From Arthrobacter sp. B0490 (lineage in GTDB: Bacteria; Actinomycetota; Actinomycetes; Actinomycetales; Micrococcaceae), in contig NZ_PJIR01000002.1 in NCBI RefSeq assembly GCF_002929355.1, positions 434,001 to 498,000 of the forward strand: DNA of 64,000 nt. The letters run 5' to 3'. Each line of letters starts with the position of its first letter. Within the stretch, counting starts at the first letter, position 1. Below the pieces are notes generated by a model. The model ran no database searches and was not told the origin of the DNA. It was given only the letters and a program-made list of their open reading frames with translations. The position numbers and the translations under genes are program-made. This document shows, piece after piece, positions 1 to 7,793 of the stretch.

Positions 1-2
1 AA

Positions 3-137
3 TCGCTTGCCCACTGGGTCGAGCACTGGCAGCCGATCACCGGACAAGCCAGTATGTTGCCTGATGGCCTCCGCCAGGCCGTGATCGGATCGGGGCTACC
101 CATCCGCCTGACTACGTCAACTCCAGCCGCACACTGA
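3..137 (+). CDS. 3' end of an unidentified gene (partial)
   Basis: An open frame runs in from the left edge and gives 44 residues before a TGA stop. The composition looks protein-like (for example HWVEHWQPITGQ), whereas the other two forward frames are broken by stops or look random. A strong hairpin follows about 55 bases later, as expected for a gene end. I do not recognise the family. The true gene lies outside the window, and the stretch could still be non-coding. Confidence 0.3.
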   Translation, partial: SLAHWVEHWQPITGQASMLPDGLRQAVIGSGLPIRLTTSTPAAH

Positions 138-191
138 CCATCAAAGCGATCGAGCCTTAAATAGTCAGAAACGTGCATCGTTGGGAGCAAA

Positions 192-225
192 AACAGCACC
201 AGCCCGTGTTTGGGCTGGTGCTGTT
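192..225. terminator. bidirectional hairpin terminator
   Basis: A perfect 14-bp stem (AACAGCACCAGCCC and its complement) encloses a 6-base loop. Read on the minus strand it is followed by a T run, so it is a good rho-independent terminator for the ArsR/His-rich operon that ends at 305. It can also close the plus-strand gene ending at 137. Confidence 0.8.
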
Positions 226-304
226 CATTACGGCGGTTTCTCCCACTTGGGCGAGGTTGCGAACTCCGATCAAGACTGGCGAGACCGCGTGGACTTAGAT
301 GGTC

Positions 305-604
305 TTAGTGTTCGTCGTAGTGGTCGCCGTGTGCTGCGTGGCGGTGACCGTCGTGGACGTAATCGGTGTGGTCGCCGTGCTCGACGGCTTCGTGCGTGCA
401 GTCGGCCGCGCCATGGGTGTGGTCGACGACAGTGTGCTCGGCGGGCTCGTCGTGCTCGTCGTAGTGATCGTCGTGCTCGGCGTGGCGGTGACTATCATGC
501 AGGTAGTCGGTGTGGTCGCCGTGCTGAACGGTCTCGTGCGTGCAATCGGCGGTGCCGTGCTTGTGGTCGTCGAGGGTGTGCTCTGCCTTGATCTCGGTGG
601 TCAT
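305..604 (-). CDS. histidine-rich metal-binding protein, internally duplicated
   Basis: This 99-residue protein has 24 histidines plus many Asp and Glu. It consists of two tandem copies of a unit of about 45 residues, each running through HG-x-ADCTHE, HGDHTDY, HD-x-HRHA and DHYDEH. There is no signal peptide or membrane segment, so it is probably cytosolic. Single-unit proteins of this kind are common beside ArsR-type metal sensors in Actinobacteria. Their function is not established, but zinc or other divalent metal binding is the natural inference. It lies 46 bases downstream of the zinc-sensor gene on the same strand, so the two are probably co-transcribed, and a terminator follows. The overlapping plus-strand frames are shadows of the repeats. 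Confidence 0.75.
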   Translation of the reverse strand: MTTEIKAEHTLDDHKHGTADCTHETVQHGDHTDYLHDSHRHAEHDDHYDEHDEPAEHTVVDHTHGAADCTHEAVEHGDHTDYVHDGHRHAAHGDHYDEH

Positions 605-650
605 GATGGTCTCCTTGATGCGGGCTTACCCGCGAAACTAGTGGCTGTCC

Positions 651-962
651 TTAGTGACTGTGCTCGGTCGTCGGTGATGCTTCGACCGTGTGGGCGATCG
701 CATCGTCGATGACGTGGGCGACATGTTCGTCGGTCAGTGCGTAGATCGCTTCGCGCCCTGACCTGCTGACGGTGACCAGGTTCATGCTCCGCAGAAGCCT
801 CAGGTGCTGGGACACCAGAGGCTGAGACAATCCCGTGGCTTCCACGAGTGCACCTACCGACCCCTCGCTGCCTGCGAGGGACGTGAGGATCCTCAACCGG
901 GACACTGTGCTGAGTGCCTTAAAGAGCTCCGCTACCTGTTCGAGCTGAGCATCATCCGTCAT
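651..962 (-). CDS. ArsR/SmtB-family zinc-responsive repressor
   Basis: This 103-residue winged-helix repressor has its recognition helix around residues 45-57 (LSQPLVSQHLRLL). The C-terminal helix carries D78-x-H80, ten residues, then H91-xx-E94. That is exactly the alpha-5 site by which SmtB/CzrA-type proteins sense Zn(II). The alpha-3 cysteine motif of arsenic or cadmium sensors is absent. I chose the ATG at 962 because the family domain starts right after it and the 64 upstream residues of the longer frame look non-coding. A -10-like TTATGT sits six bases before this ATG, so the mRNA may be leaderless. The gene probably represses itself and the His-rich protein, with release by zinc. Confidence 0.88.
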   Translation of the reverse strand: MTDDAQLEQVAELFKALSTVSRLRILTSLAGSEGSVGALVEATGLSQPLVSQHLRLLRSMNLVTVSRSGREAIYALTDEHVAHVIDDAIAHTVEASPTTEHSH

Positions 963-966
963 ACAA

Positions 967-982
967 ATACATAAACACGTAT
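967..982. promoter_or_regulatory. probable ArsR/SmtB operator overlapping the -10 box
   Basis: An inverted repeat, ATAC - 8 bases - GTAT, overlaps the inferred -10 of the repressor gene. GCATAC-like half-sites are repeated just upstream (981-996). AT-rich palindromes of this size are typical SmtB-type operators. Binding is inferred from position only. Confidence 0.5.
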
Positions 983-1180
983 GCATGTCTGTATGCAAGC
1001 GGACTGGTTGCGACGCCGTTTTGGCGACGCCGTGGAGCGTCTCGCGCCACGCTGATGGTGTGCTGAGCAGCTTGCTGAGACGGGTTGTGAGGTGCCGGGG
1101 ACGCTCCGCCAGCAAGGGAGTATGACCTACCAAGAGATTGTTTCGGGCCTGCAAAAGCCCCCTTTCTCAGCTGACGAAAA

Positions 1181-1208
1181 ATCACCGATAACGAACCTTA
1201 TGTTGAGC
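1181..1208 (+). other. dif-like Xer recombination site (left copy)
   Basis: The site has the 11-6-11 layout of a dif site. The XerC-type arm is ATCACCGATAA, the spacer CGAACC, and the XerD-type arm TTATGTTGAGC. The inner arm bases (CGATAA and TTATGT) match the better site at 2500-2527. The outer part of the XerD arm and the spacer diverge, as expected of an element-derived attachment site. Orientation is the same as the right copy. See the finding on the Xer-bracketed segment. Confidence 0.55.
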
Positions 1209-1469
1209 ATTCAGATCGCACGACGACCCTAATTTTCGAGGAAACAGACAATGTATCTGTGCTTTTATAGGAAATCTCAAATTTTGTCTTTAACAAATGG
1301 TGCCGTTTGCCGAAGAAAAAATTTGGCGACTCGCTAGGACGCCATAAACTGGTCAGCTGTGACCCGGATGCCCCACCTTTTACACCCACGGTGCTGCATG
1401 TATTGCAGAACTATTTATTGGGCCGCCTTGCCGGATGCTAGCCACAAGCTGGTGTTGTGCAGCACCTTC
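1209..1469. other. AT-richer stretch without a gene
   Basis: This stretch is clearly lower in GC than the rest of the window, especially 1225-1330 with its runs of A and T. Short frames on both strands resemble no protein family. It lies inside the dif-like bracket, downstream of the decayed regulator. No gene, tRNA or terminator is seen. Confidence 0.5.
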
Positions 1470-2468
1470 TTAGAGGATCTGTTGTATAGCGTGGGGGAGT
1501 GTCAGAGTTCGGCCAGCAGCCCAGGCAAGACCAAAGCGGATAGGACCGACTTGAGTGCGTGCGGTGGCAAGCAATTCTTCGATCTGGAGGAGTTCTGGTG
1601 CAGTGAGTGGATGTCTACGTACGATCGGGTATGCGGCCGCCGCTGCAAGCACACGGATAGCTAGGTCGGCGCGGGCCTGGTGGACGTAAACGCTGGCAAG
1701 TGATTCAAGGTAGCCGACGAGGTTGGCTTGTGAGCCCAGTTCGAGAGTGGTGAGAAGAGCTTCCCGGAGTAGGTCCTCGGCCGTGCTAAGGTCGCTGACC
1801 TGTTCTGTGCTTTCTGCCAAGTTGGTCAGAGCGACGCCGAGGACGAGGCGGTCTCCTAACTGACGGGCAAGCGCGGCACTTTCGGCACATAGTTCGAGCG
1901 CGCGTGAGTAGTGACCGTCGTAATAATTCTGCCGGCTCAAACAGATGAGAGCCGCGATCCGCGTGCGTAAGCTGGCTTGAGGTATGAACAAGACTGCCTC
2001 AGTGAGGAGGTAGGCGGACCCGTCATTGCGATCCATTGCCTGCACCGCGACACACAACATCGCCCAGGCGGCCCCTTGTTCATTCCCAGCCCTCATGAAC
2101 GCCTCCAATAACTCCTCGTGCAGGGAGATCGCTTCTTTATTACGTCCGAGAATCCAGCACAGGGTCGCCATTCCGCCGAGGGCGGGTGCTCTAAGTCCGG
2201 GCGGAGCATCGGGTCTGCTGGCGAGCAGCTCAAGGCCGATCTGGCATGGCTCGGACACGTCCTCGATCATCTCCCAGTTATGTCACAGCTGGCCGACGAG
2301 CCGCAGGGCAAGGGAGGTTGAGCCGTTCGCGCCAGTGGTCCAAAGTAACGCTTGGCGAAGGTCCGCCGCATCAGCCCGCAACCGTCGGAACGCATCTGGT
2401 CGAAGTGGTCCCCAAAGCTCAGGGCGGAATCTGACTGCGACCCGGCAACAGTGGATGTGGATATACAT
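1470..2468 (-). pseudogene. decayed 3' part of a large ATPase/TPR transcriptional regulator
   Basis: The frame encodes the helical-repeat C-terminal half of large ATPase regulators (AfsR, LuxR or COG3903 type). Hallmarks are DLRQALLWTTG near the start and the ending GLAWAAGRTLTLPHAIQQ. The reading frame is continuous except for a TGA at 2283-2285, where relatives have the first Trp of an LWxxWE motif, so a single TGG-to-TGA change explains it. The nucleotide-binding and DNA-binding N-terminal parts are missing: homology starts near 2440, about 60 bp from the dif-like site at 2500. It is both truncated and interrupted, so surely non-functional. The family assignment is from memory of these motifs. 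Confidence 0.75.
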
Positions 2469-2499
2469 CGTCGAAGTCGCTCGATTGCAGGGCTCGGCT

Positions 2500-2527
2500 A
2501 TTGCCGATAATCTACATTATGTCAGGT
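2500..2527 (+). other. dif-type XerC/XerD site (probable chromosome dimer resolution site)
   Basis: The left arm is ATTGCCGATAA (11), the spacer TCTACA (6) and the right arm TTATGTCAGGT (11). This keeps the pattern of bacterial dif sites: the E. coli arms are GGTGCGCATAA and TTATGTTAAAT with a 6-base spacer. The core ATAAT-CTAC-ATTAT is an inverted repeat. It also fits what I recall of the actinobacterial dif consensus (CCGATAAT, then ACATTATGTCA), which I cannot check here. It sits between the atypical left region and ordinary chromosomal genes. Confidence 0.7.
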
Positions 2528-2826
2528 AGCCGATCTGGGCCCCCTCCGATGAATGGTGGCCATCTGTCGGCACTGCCCGGCTGGACCACCCGCACGACCC
2601 GGTCCCCGTGGTCCCGAAGCGGCAGCCGCGGACCAGCACGACCACTGACCCGGTCGGCGGCAGGAAGGGACGGTGGCGCCGTCGAGCAGGACTTTCTGCC
2701 CTAGTCCTGCTACTTCGTGGAGCGCACAGTGGACGTCCCCGAGACCTGCAACGGGTCGAGGGCGACGCCCGTGCAGACCGCGGCGCGTTCCCATCCACGA
2801 TCTCGCGATGACAAGGGTGGCATGTC
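2528..2826. other. non-coding spacer right of the dif-type site
   Basis: This is about 300 bp of high-GC sequence. Short frames exist on both strands but none resembles a family. It presumably carries the promoter of the DUF4389 gene. An AAGGGTGG ribosome-binding site precedes the ATG at 2827. Confidence 0.4.
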
Positions 2827-4359
2827 ATGAGCTCGCCTCTCAGCAGCGTTCCCCGAGCAGCCCGTATGCGGACGGCTCCCTTCATCATGGTCCTCCTGGG
2901 CGCCCTCCTCGTCGCGATTGCGGGCGCTATCGGTATCGGTGGAGCCACCGTCGCGGCGCTGGCCGGCCTCCAGCGCGACGGGGATTTCCTCACGACCTCC
3001 ACCGAGCGATTCGACTACGACTCCTATGCTCTGACCAGCACCCGGGTGGAGGTGAACGAGGTGGACGGACTCGAGGACCTTCCCGCGGGAGTCGCCACGC
3101 TGCGCTTGCGCGCGACGGCAGCTCAGCCTGGTCAGGCCGTGTTCATCGGTGTGGCCCGGCAGGACGACGTGGACACCTACCTGTCCTCGGTGAATCACAC
3201 GGAACTGGTCGATCTCCAGACCACCCCGTTCCGCGCCCTGTACCGCGACGTGCCAGGATCCGGTGTTCCAGGTCCACCGGCCGAACAGGATTTTTGGGCG
3301 ACGTCGGCATCGGGAACGGAGACGCAGGAGATCACGATCGACGTGAGATCCGGAAACTGGGCATTCGTGGTGATGAACGCCGACGGTAGCCGTTCCGGGG
3401 CCGTAGAGCTGCAGGCCGCGTTCCGGTCGACGCTGTTCGCCCCGATCGGGGTGGCACTGCTCCTGACCGCGGCCCTGCTGCTCCTGGTCGGGATCCCCCT
3501 GGTGCTCGTCGGGGCGAGCGGCCTCGGCAGCGGCCTGGATCCTTCCTTGAGCAGAGGCCGACACGGCCGGGTGATGTCCGCTGGCGAACGGCACCGTCCC
3601 GACTCCGGGGATGCCGCACGGGACACCCTGCCTCACCCCACCCGGCTGACCGGACACCTTCAGCCGCGGCTGTCCCGGTGGCTGTGGCTGGTGAAATGGC
3701 TCCTGGCGCTCCCCCATGCCGTGATCCTGGTGCTGCTATGGGTCGCCTGTTGGATCGTCACGATCGCCGCAGGCGTCGTCATCCTCTTCACAGGCCGGTA
3801 CCCGGCGACACTCTTCCCCTTCACGGTGGGCGTCCTCCGGTGGACCTGGCGGGTCCAGTTCTACACCTCGGTGCTCGGGACGGATGAGTACCCTCCCTTC
3901 ACGCTGGCTCCCGTGGACACCTACCCCGCCGATTTCCACGTACCGCACCCGGCCCGGCTGCACCGCGGGCTGGTCCTCGTCAAGGGGTGGTTGCTGGCGC
4001 TGCCGCACCTCCTGATCGTCGCGGTCCTGACGGGCGCCTGGTCCTGGACGGTCGCCCCCGGCAACGATCCCGGCGAGGTCGTCCGAACATCGGGCCCGTC
4101 GCTCCTGGCCGTCCTTGCTCTCGTCGCAGGATTCGCGTTGCTGTTCACCGCGCGTTATCCGCGGCCACTCTTCGACTTCGTCCTGGGCATCTCCCGCTGG
4201 ACGTACCGTGTGCTGGCCTACGTACTCCTCCTGCGTGACGAGTACCCGCCGTTCCGGATGGACCAGGGGTCGGAGGAGCCGGACCTGCAACCGCGGGGCC
4301 CCGACAGGCCGGGTCTCGTCGACGCCGGACGGCCCTCACCGGTCGATCGGGATATTTAG
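2827..4359 (+). CDS. DUF4389 domain-containing membrane protein
   Basis: This 510-residue protein starts with a membrane segment (about residues 15-45). An extracytoplasmic beta-rich region follows to about 200, a second hydrophobic segment lies near 204-228, and then a basic linker. Two DUF4389 modules follow. Each has the sequence LPHxxIVxxL, a long hydrophobic stretch, TxRYPxxLFxFxxGxxRWTxRV and an ending DEYPPF (near residues 355 and 475). The duplicated module is usual for the family, whose function is unknown. It probably sits in the cytoplasmic membrane. It has no obvious operon partner. Confidence 0.85.
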   Translation: MSSPLSSVPRAARMRTAPFIMVLLGALLVAIAGAIGIGGATVAALAGLQRDGDFLTTSTERFDYDSYALTSTRVEVNEVDGLEDLPAGVATLRLRATAAQPGQAVFIGVARQDDVDTYLSSVNHTELVDLQTTPFRALYRDVPGSGVPGPPAEQDFWATSASGTETQEITIDVRSGNWAFVVMNADGSRSGAVELQAAFRSTLFAPIGVALLLTAALLLLVGIPLVLVGASGLGSGLDPSLSRGRHGRVMSAGERHRPDSGDAARDTLPHPTRLTGHLQPRLSRWLWLVKWLLALPHAVILVLLWVACWIVTIAAGVVILFTGRYPATLFPFTVGVLRWTWRVQFYTSVLGTDEYPPFTLAPVDTYPADFHVPHPARLHRGLVLVKGWLLALPHLLIVAVLTGAWSWTVAPGNDPGEVVRTSGPSLLAVLALVAGFALLFTARYPRPLFDFVLGISRWTYRVLAYVLLLRDEYPPFRMDQGSEEPDLQPRGPDRPGLVDAGRPSPVDRDI

Positions 4360-4512
4360 TGTCGCCGGACCCGCGGCCGGAACCCGGATAGGCACCTCCG
4401 GCGGGGACAGCCGGGACCCTGCTGCGACCGGCGCCGGGGAACAGCGTCGACCGCCTGCCCAGGCCGCGTCGCGCGCCGAGACCGTGCGCACGTACACACC
4501 GCATCGCAGGAC

Positions 4513-4527
4513 TACTTATTGTAAGTA
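4513..4527. promoter_or_regulatory. palindrome in the lipid-kinase promoter
   Basis: A perfect inverted repeat, TACTTA-TTG-TAAGTA, is followed directly by a second overlapping one (TAAG-TAGG-CTTA) and a TATCTA -10-like box, about 65 bases before the kinase ATG. It looks like an operator or a regulated promoter. The regulator is unknown. Confidence 0.45.
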
Positions 4528-4590
4528 GGCTTATCTATGCTGGGAGCAGGAGTTTCATCCTCGAGTCAGCAATCAGCAAAGGCCCATCCC

Positions 4591-5493
4591 ATGGAATCAC
4601 CCCGCCGGTTCACCGCGATCACGATCATCTTCAATCCCAACAGCACGGGTGATGCCCCGACACTCGCCGCCGAGCTCCGCGACGAGCTGGTGCCGGCGTT
4701 GCCGGACACCGACGTGCGGTTGACGCCCACCGAGCACGCGGGTCACGCCATCGACCTCGCCCGTGAGGCCGCGTCCGCCGGGAACGCACTGGTCGTCTCG
4801 GTCAGTGGTGACGGCGGGTACAACGAAGTCGTCAACGGCGTCATGGCCAGCGGCAGCGACGACGCCGTGTGCGCCGTCCTGGCCGCAGGCAATGCGAACG
4901 ACCACAGCCGCGTCACGGCCCGCAAGCCCCTCCACGAAGCAATCATCGAGGGCGAGGTGCGCAGGATCGACCTGCTGCGCATCAGCATCGAGGGAACGGA
5001 CGCGAGGCCGGCCACGGAGCCGGTGCATGCACACTCCTACATCGGATTCGGTCTGACCCCGATCATGGCGATCGATCTCGAGAAGGGCAGCAAGGGCGCG
5101 TTGAAGGAGATGTTCTCCGTCGCGCGGACCTTCAGGAAGTTCAAGCCCTTCGAGATCCGGCAGAGCGACGGCAAGCGGAGGAAGTTCGACAGCCTCGTGT
5201 TCGCCAACATCTCCCAGATGGCAAAGTACGCGACCCTCAGCGAGGCCGACGACCACCCGGCCGACGGCAAGTTCGAGGTCATCACCTTCCCCCACATGGC
5301 CAAGTGGAAGATCCTCCTCACGGCGCTGCGCGCCTCCACGAAGGGCCTCGGCGACCAGCCCAGCTACTCCTCCTACCGTTTCTCGACCCTCAAGCCCCTC
5401 CCCTACCAGATCGACGGCGAAGTCAAGGACGTCGAGGTCGGCACGAACATCACGATCGACAGCGTCCCCAGAGCCCTGGCCATCCTCGGCTGA
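4591..5493 (+). CDS. diacylglycerol/lipid kinase family protein
   Basis: This 300-residue protein has the DAGK catalytic fold: IIFNPNS near the N-terminus, SVSGDGGYNEVVNGV for the ATP-binding glycine-rich loop, and AGNANDHSR. Known members phosphorylate diacylglycerol or related lipids at the membrane surface with ATP. The substrate here is not evident. I chose ATG 4591 because the domain begins about ten residues later. An in-frame ATG at 4537 would add 18 unlike residues and sits almost on the -10 box. It is transcribed alone and convergent with the VIT gene. Confidence 0.85.
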   Translation: MESPRRFTAITIIFNPNSTGDAPTLAAELRDELVPALPDTDVRLTPTEHAGHAIDLAREAASAGNALVVSVSGDGGYNEVVNGVMASGSDDAVCAVLAAGNANDHSRVTARKPLHEAIIEGEVRRIDLLRISIEGTDARPATEPVHAHSYIGFGLTPIMAIDLEKGSKGALKEMFSVARTFRKFKPFEIRQSDGKRRKFDSLVFANISQMAKYATLSEADDHPADGKFEVITFPHMAKWKILLTALRASTKGLGDQPSYSSYRFSTLKPLPYQIDGEVKDVEVGTNITIDSVPRALAILG

Positions 5494-5581
5494 TCCTCCG
5501 CGAGGGCGGGTCGACACCCGCACTCCCGGGCACGCGGACGAAAGCCACTCCGCACGGCCCGACGAAGCGACGCGCGGGATA

Positions 5582-6298
5582 TCAGGCGACGCCCGCCGTA
5601 CCGAGGAGGGCGCCCACGAGGTACGTGAACGCCATGGCGAGGGCGCCCCCGATGATCAGGCGCAGGATCGCACGCCGCCTCGAGCTTCCGCCGGCCTGGG
5701 CGCTGACGGCCCCGGTGATCGTCAGGGCCACCAGGACCGCGACGAACGTCAGGGGGATCCGGACTCCCGCCGGCAGCAGGAGGATCGCGAGCAAGGGCAG
5801 GACCGCCCCGGCCGCGAATGCGGCAGCGGAAGCGAACGCCGCATGCCAGGGGTTCGCGACCTCCACTTCGTCGATGTTCAGTTCCGCCGACAGGTGCGCG
5901 GCGAGGGCATCATGCTCCGTCAGTTCGAGGGCGACCTGACGAGCCGTCGCAGGGCTGACGCCCTTGGCCGCATACAGCCCGGCAAGTTCGTCGAGCTCTC
6001 CTGCCGGGTCGTCGCGCAGCTCCTGGCGCTCCTTCTCGATCAGGGCCTCCTGGCTGTCCCTCTGGGTGCTCACCGACACGTACTCGCCCAGCGCCATCGA
6101 CACGGACCCCCCGACGACAGCGGCAGTGCCCGCGACCAGGATGGGAGCGAACGTGTTCGTCACCCCCGCGACCCCGATGACCGTCGCCGCGGTCGACACG
6201 ATCCCGTCGTTCGCCCCCAGCACCGCCGCACGCAACCGATTCAGGCGCGCCGCCAGACCGCTGTCATGAGGCTCGATGGTCTCCCGATCTCCAGTCAT
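5582..6298 (-). CDS. VIT1/CCC1-family Fe2+/Mn2+ transporter
   Basis: This 238-residue integral membrane protein has the family opening RLNRLRAAVLGANDGIVSTAATVIGVAG in the first helix. SMALGEYVSVSTQ follows in helix 2, then the charged loop rich in Glu (QEALIEKERQELRDDPAGELDEL) that binds cytosolic metal. Three more hydrophobic helices come towards the end. Members move Fe2+ or Mn2+ out of the cytosol. The start at 6298 is chosen because the longer frame adds 69 residues of non-family sequence. It is divergent from the deacetylase gene, with about 260 bases between. Confidence 0.88.
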   Translation of the reverse strand: MTGDRETIEPHDSGLAARLNRLRAAVLGANDGIVSTAATVIGVAGVTNTFAPILVAGTAAVVGGSVSMALGEYVSVSTQRDSQEALIEKERQELRDDPAGELDELAGLYAAKGVSPATARQVALELTEHDALAAHLSAELNIDEVEVANPWHAAFASAAAFAAGAVLPLLAILLLPAGVRIPLTFVAVLVALTITGAVSAQAGGSSRRRAILRLIIGGALAMAFTYLVGALLGTAGVA

Positions 6299-6556
6299 GG
6301 AAGCAGTAAAGCACTCACGGCCGGCCCCTTCCACGCAGGACCTGCTCGCCCCCTCCGCGGATCGTGCCCGCAGTGGCCCGGTGAGGAGTCGCGAGCCGCT
6401 GCACGGGGACATCCGATGCGCGTTGTAGGCTCCGAAGGTCGGCCTCGTCGGCGGCTCCTGGTCGAGAAGGCAGGGCGGCCGGCGCCGCTGGGACGCCACC
6501 TGCACCGTGGGTCGACGAAGGGTCTCTGCAGGTCACCTCGGGGGAAGGATCGTCGT

Positions 6557-7375
6557 TTGGAACGCCGGACATTCATCGCTGCCGTCGTCGCGGCCGGTAC
6601 AGGCCTCGGTATGGCCGCCTGCACTCCCCCGTCCGCCGGTGCTGCGAAGGCATCCGGTGCGGCGACACGACCTCCTGCGCCGGGTCCGACGTCCACCCCT
6701 CCCGTGCCCCCCGTGCCGGCAGTGACACCGGCGCCCGCGCCGCCTGCCGCGAAGGTTCCGCTCCCGGCCGGCGTGCTCACCGGCCTTCCCACGACCGACC
6801 AGGTCCTCGCCTGGACCGTCGACGACGGATCCGACAGCGAGGTCGTCCGGCTCTACGTCGAGTTCGCCCGCACGAGCGGCACCCGACTGACCTTCTTCCT
6901 CAACGGCTCCTACCCGGGGTGGTCCGACCACGCCCGGCTGCTCAAGCCGCTGGTCGCCTCCGGTCAGGTCCAGCTCGGCAACCACACCTGGTCCCACGCC
7001 GACCTCACCGCCCTCAGCGACGCCGGTATCGTCGCGGAGCTGCAGCGGAACCACGACTTCATCGTCGCCACCTTCGGCGTCGACCCCCGACCCTACTACC
7101 GCCCCCCGTACGGCTACCGCGACGAGCGGACCGACGCCGCAGCAGCATCGATCGGGTACACCTCGCCGGTCATGTGGTACGGGTCGCTGGCGGACTCGGG
7201 CCTGCGGACCGAGCAGGAGATCCTCGGCCTCGCCGACCAGTGGTTCCTGCCCGCCCACATCGTGATCGGACACCTGAACTTCCTGCCGGTCACGCGGGTC
7301 TTCCCGCAGCTCCGGCAGCTCATCACCGACCGCGGACTGACGACGGTCACCCTCGACGACATGTTCCAGCGCTGA
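6557..7375 (+). CDS. Tat-exported lipoprotein, polysaccharide deacetylase
   Basis: This 272-residue NodB-fold carbohydrate esterase has metal and catalytic residues in D89-D90-G, H143 and H147 (NHTWSH), and the RPPYG motif. It begins at TTG 6557, seven bases after a strong GGGGAAGGA site. The N-terminus carries both a twin-arginine signal (ERRTF followed by a hydrophobic stretch) and a lipobox ending at Cys22 (GMAAC). A long Pro/Thr/Ala tether (about 25-70) follows, so the enzyme is probably anchored outside the membrane. There it would deacetylate a cell-wall or exported polysaccharide. Combining Tat and lipoprotein signals is common in Actinobacteria. Confidence 0.88.
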   Translation: MERRTFIAAVVAAGTGLGMAACTPPSAGAAKASGAATRPPAPGPTSTPPVPPVPAVTPAPAPPAAKVPLPAGVLTGLPTTDQVLAWTVDDGSDSEVVRLYVEFARTSGTRLTFFLNGSYPGWSDHARLLKPLVASGQVQLGNHTWSHADLTALSDAGIVAELQRNHDFIVATFGVDPRPYYRPPYGYRDERTDAAAASIGYTSPVMWYGSLADSGLRTEQEILGLADQWFLPAHIVIGHLNFLPVTRVFPQLRQLITDRGLTTVTLDDMFQR

Positions 7376-7483
7376 CCCGCCGCGGCAGGGCCCTCCACCC
7401 GTTGTGTGACGCGTCCGGGCCACAGGGCGCACTCCCACGTGGGTGCTGCCGGGGACCTGTCAACGGTCGTCCTGCCGGTGAGG

Positions 7484-7719
7484 TCAGACCCGACGCGCGG
7501 TTCCGCGGTTGAGCGCCAGATGCCCGCCCAGGAATCCCGCTCCCGATACGATCGCGTTCCCGGCGAGCCCGAGGGCCACGCCCATGGTCGGGCGGCCACG
7601 CTAAGCCAGAATCCGAGCGTCACGTCGGTGAGGAGCGGATGGATCGAGTGGCCGAGGACGCGGTACGGAACCGGCTCCGCTGCTTGCCGGCCCGTCGGCC
7701 GGGCCAGCGCCGAGCGGGC
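7484..7719 (-). pseudogene. remnant of a DUF2231 membrane-protein gene
   Basis: Minus-strand translation gives the DUF2231 N-terminal signature VLGHSIHPLLTDVTLGFW (7659 downwards). In a different frame, starting near 7585, it gives the C-terminal signature VALGLAGNAIVSGAGFLG and then GHLALNRG before a TGA at 7484-7486. The roughly 60 residues that normally separate these parts are missing, and the frames do not match. So an internal deletion with a frameshift has destroyed the gene. The upstream end is uncertain. Confidence 0.7.
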
Positions 7720-7793
7720 ACGGGCCGCGCGCACGCCCGGGCACTCCACCAGGACGACGGGCGCCCGGCTGAGCCTGGAGCGCCCGCGGAGTG

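Noticed and set aside
305..604. Plus-strand valine-rich frame over the His-rich gene as a membrane protein
   Set aside because: Antisense of repeated GTG/GAC-rich codons yields Val-rich nonsense. The minus-strand His-rich protein is the recurring actinobacterial family.
1181..2527. Insertion sequence explanation for the left region
   Set aside because: No transposase, no terminal inverted repeats and no target duplication are visible. The two boundary motifs are direct, and built like Xer sites.
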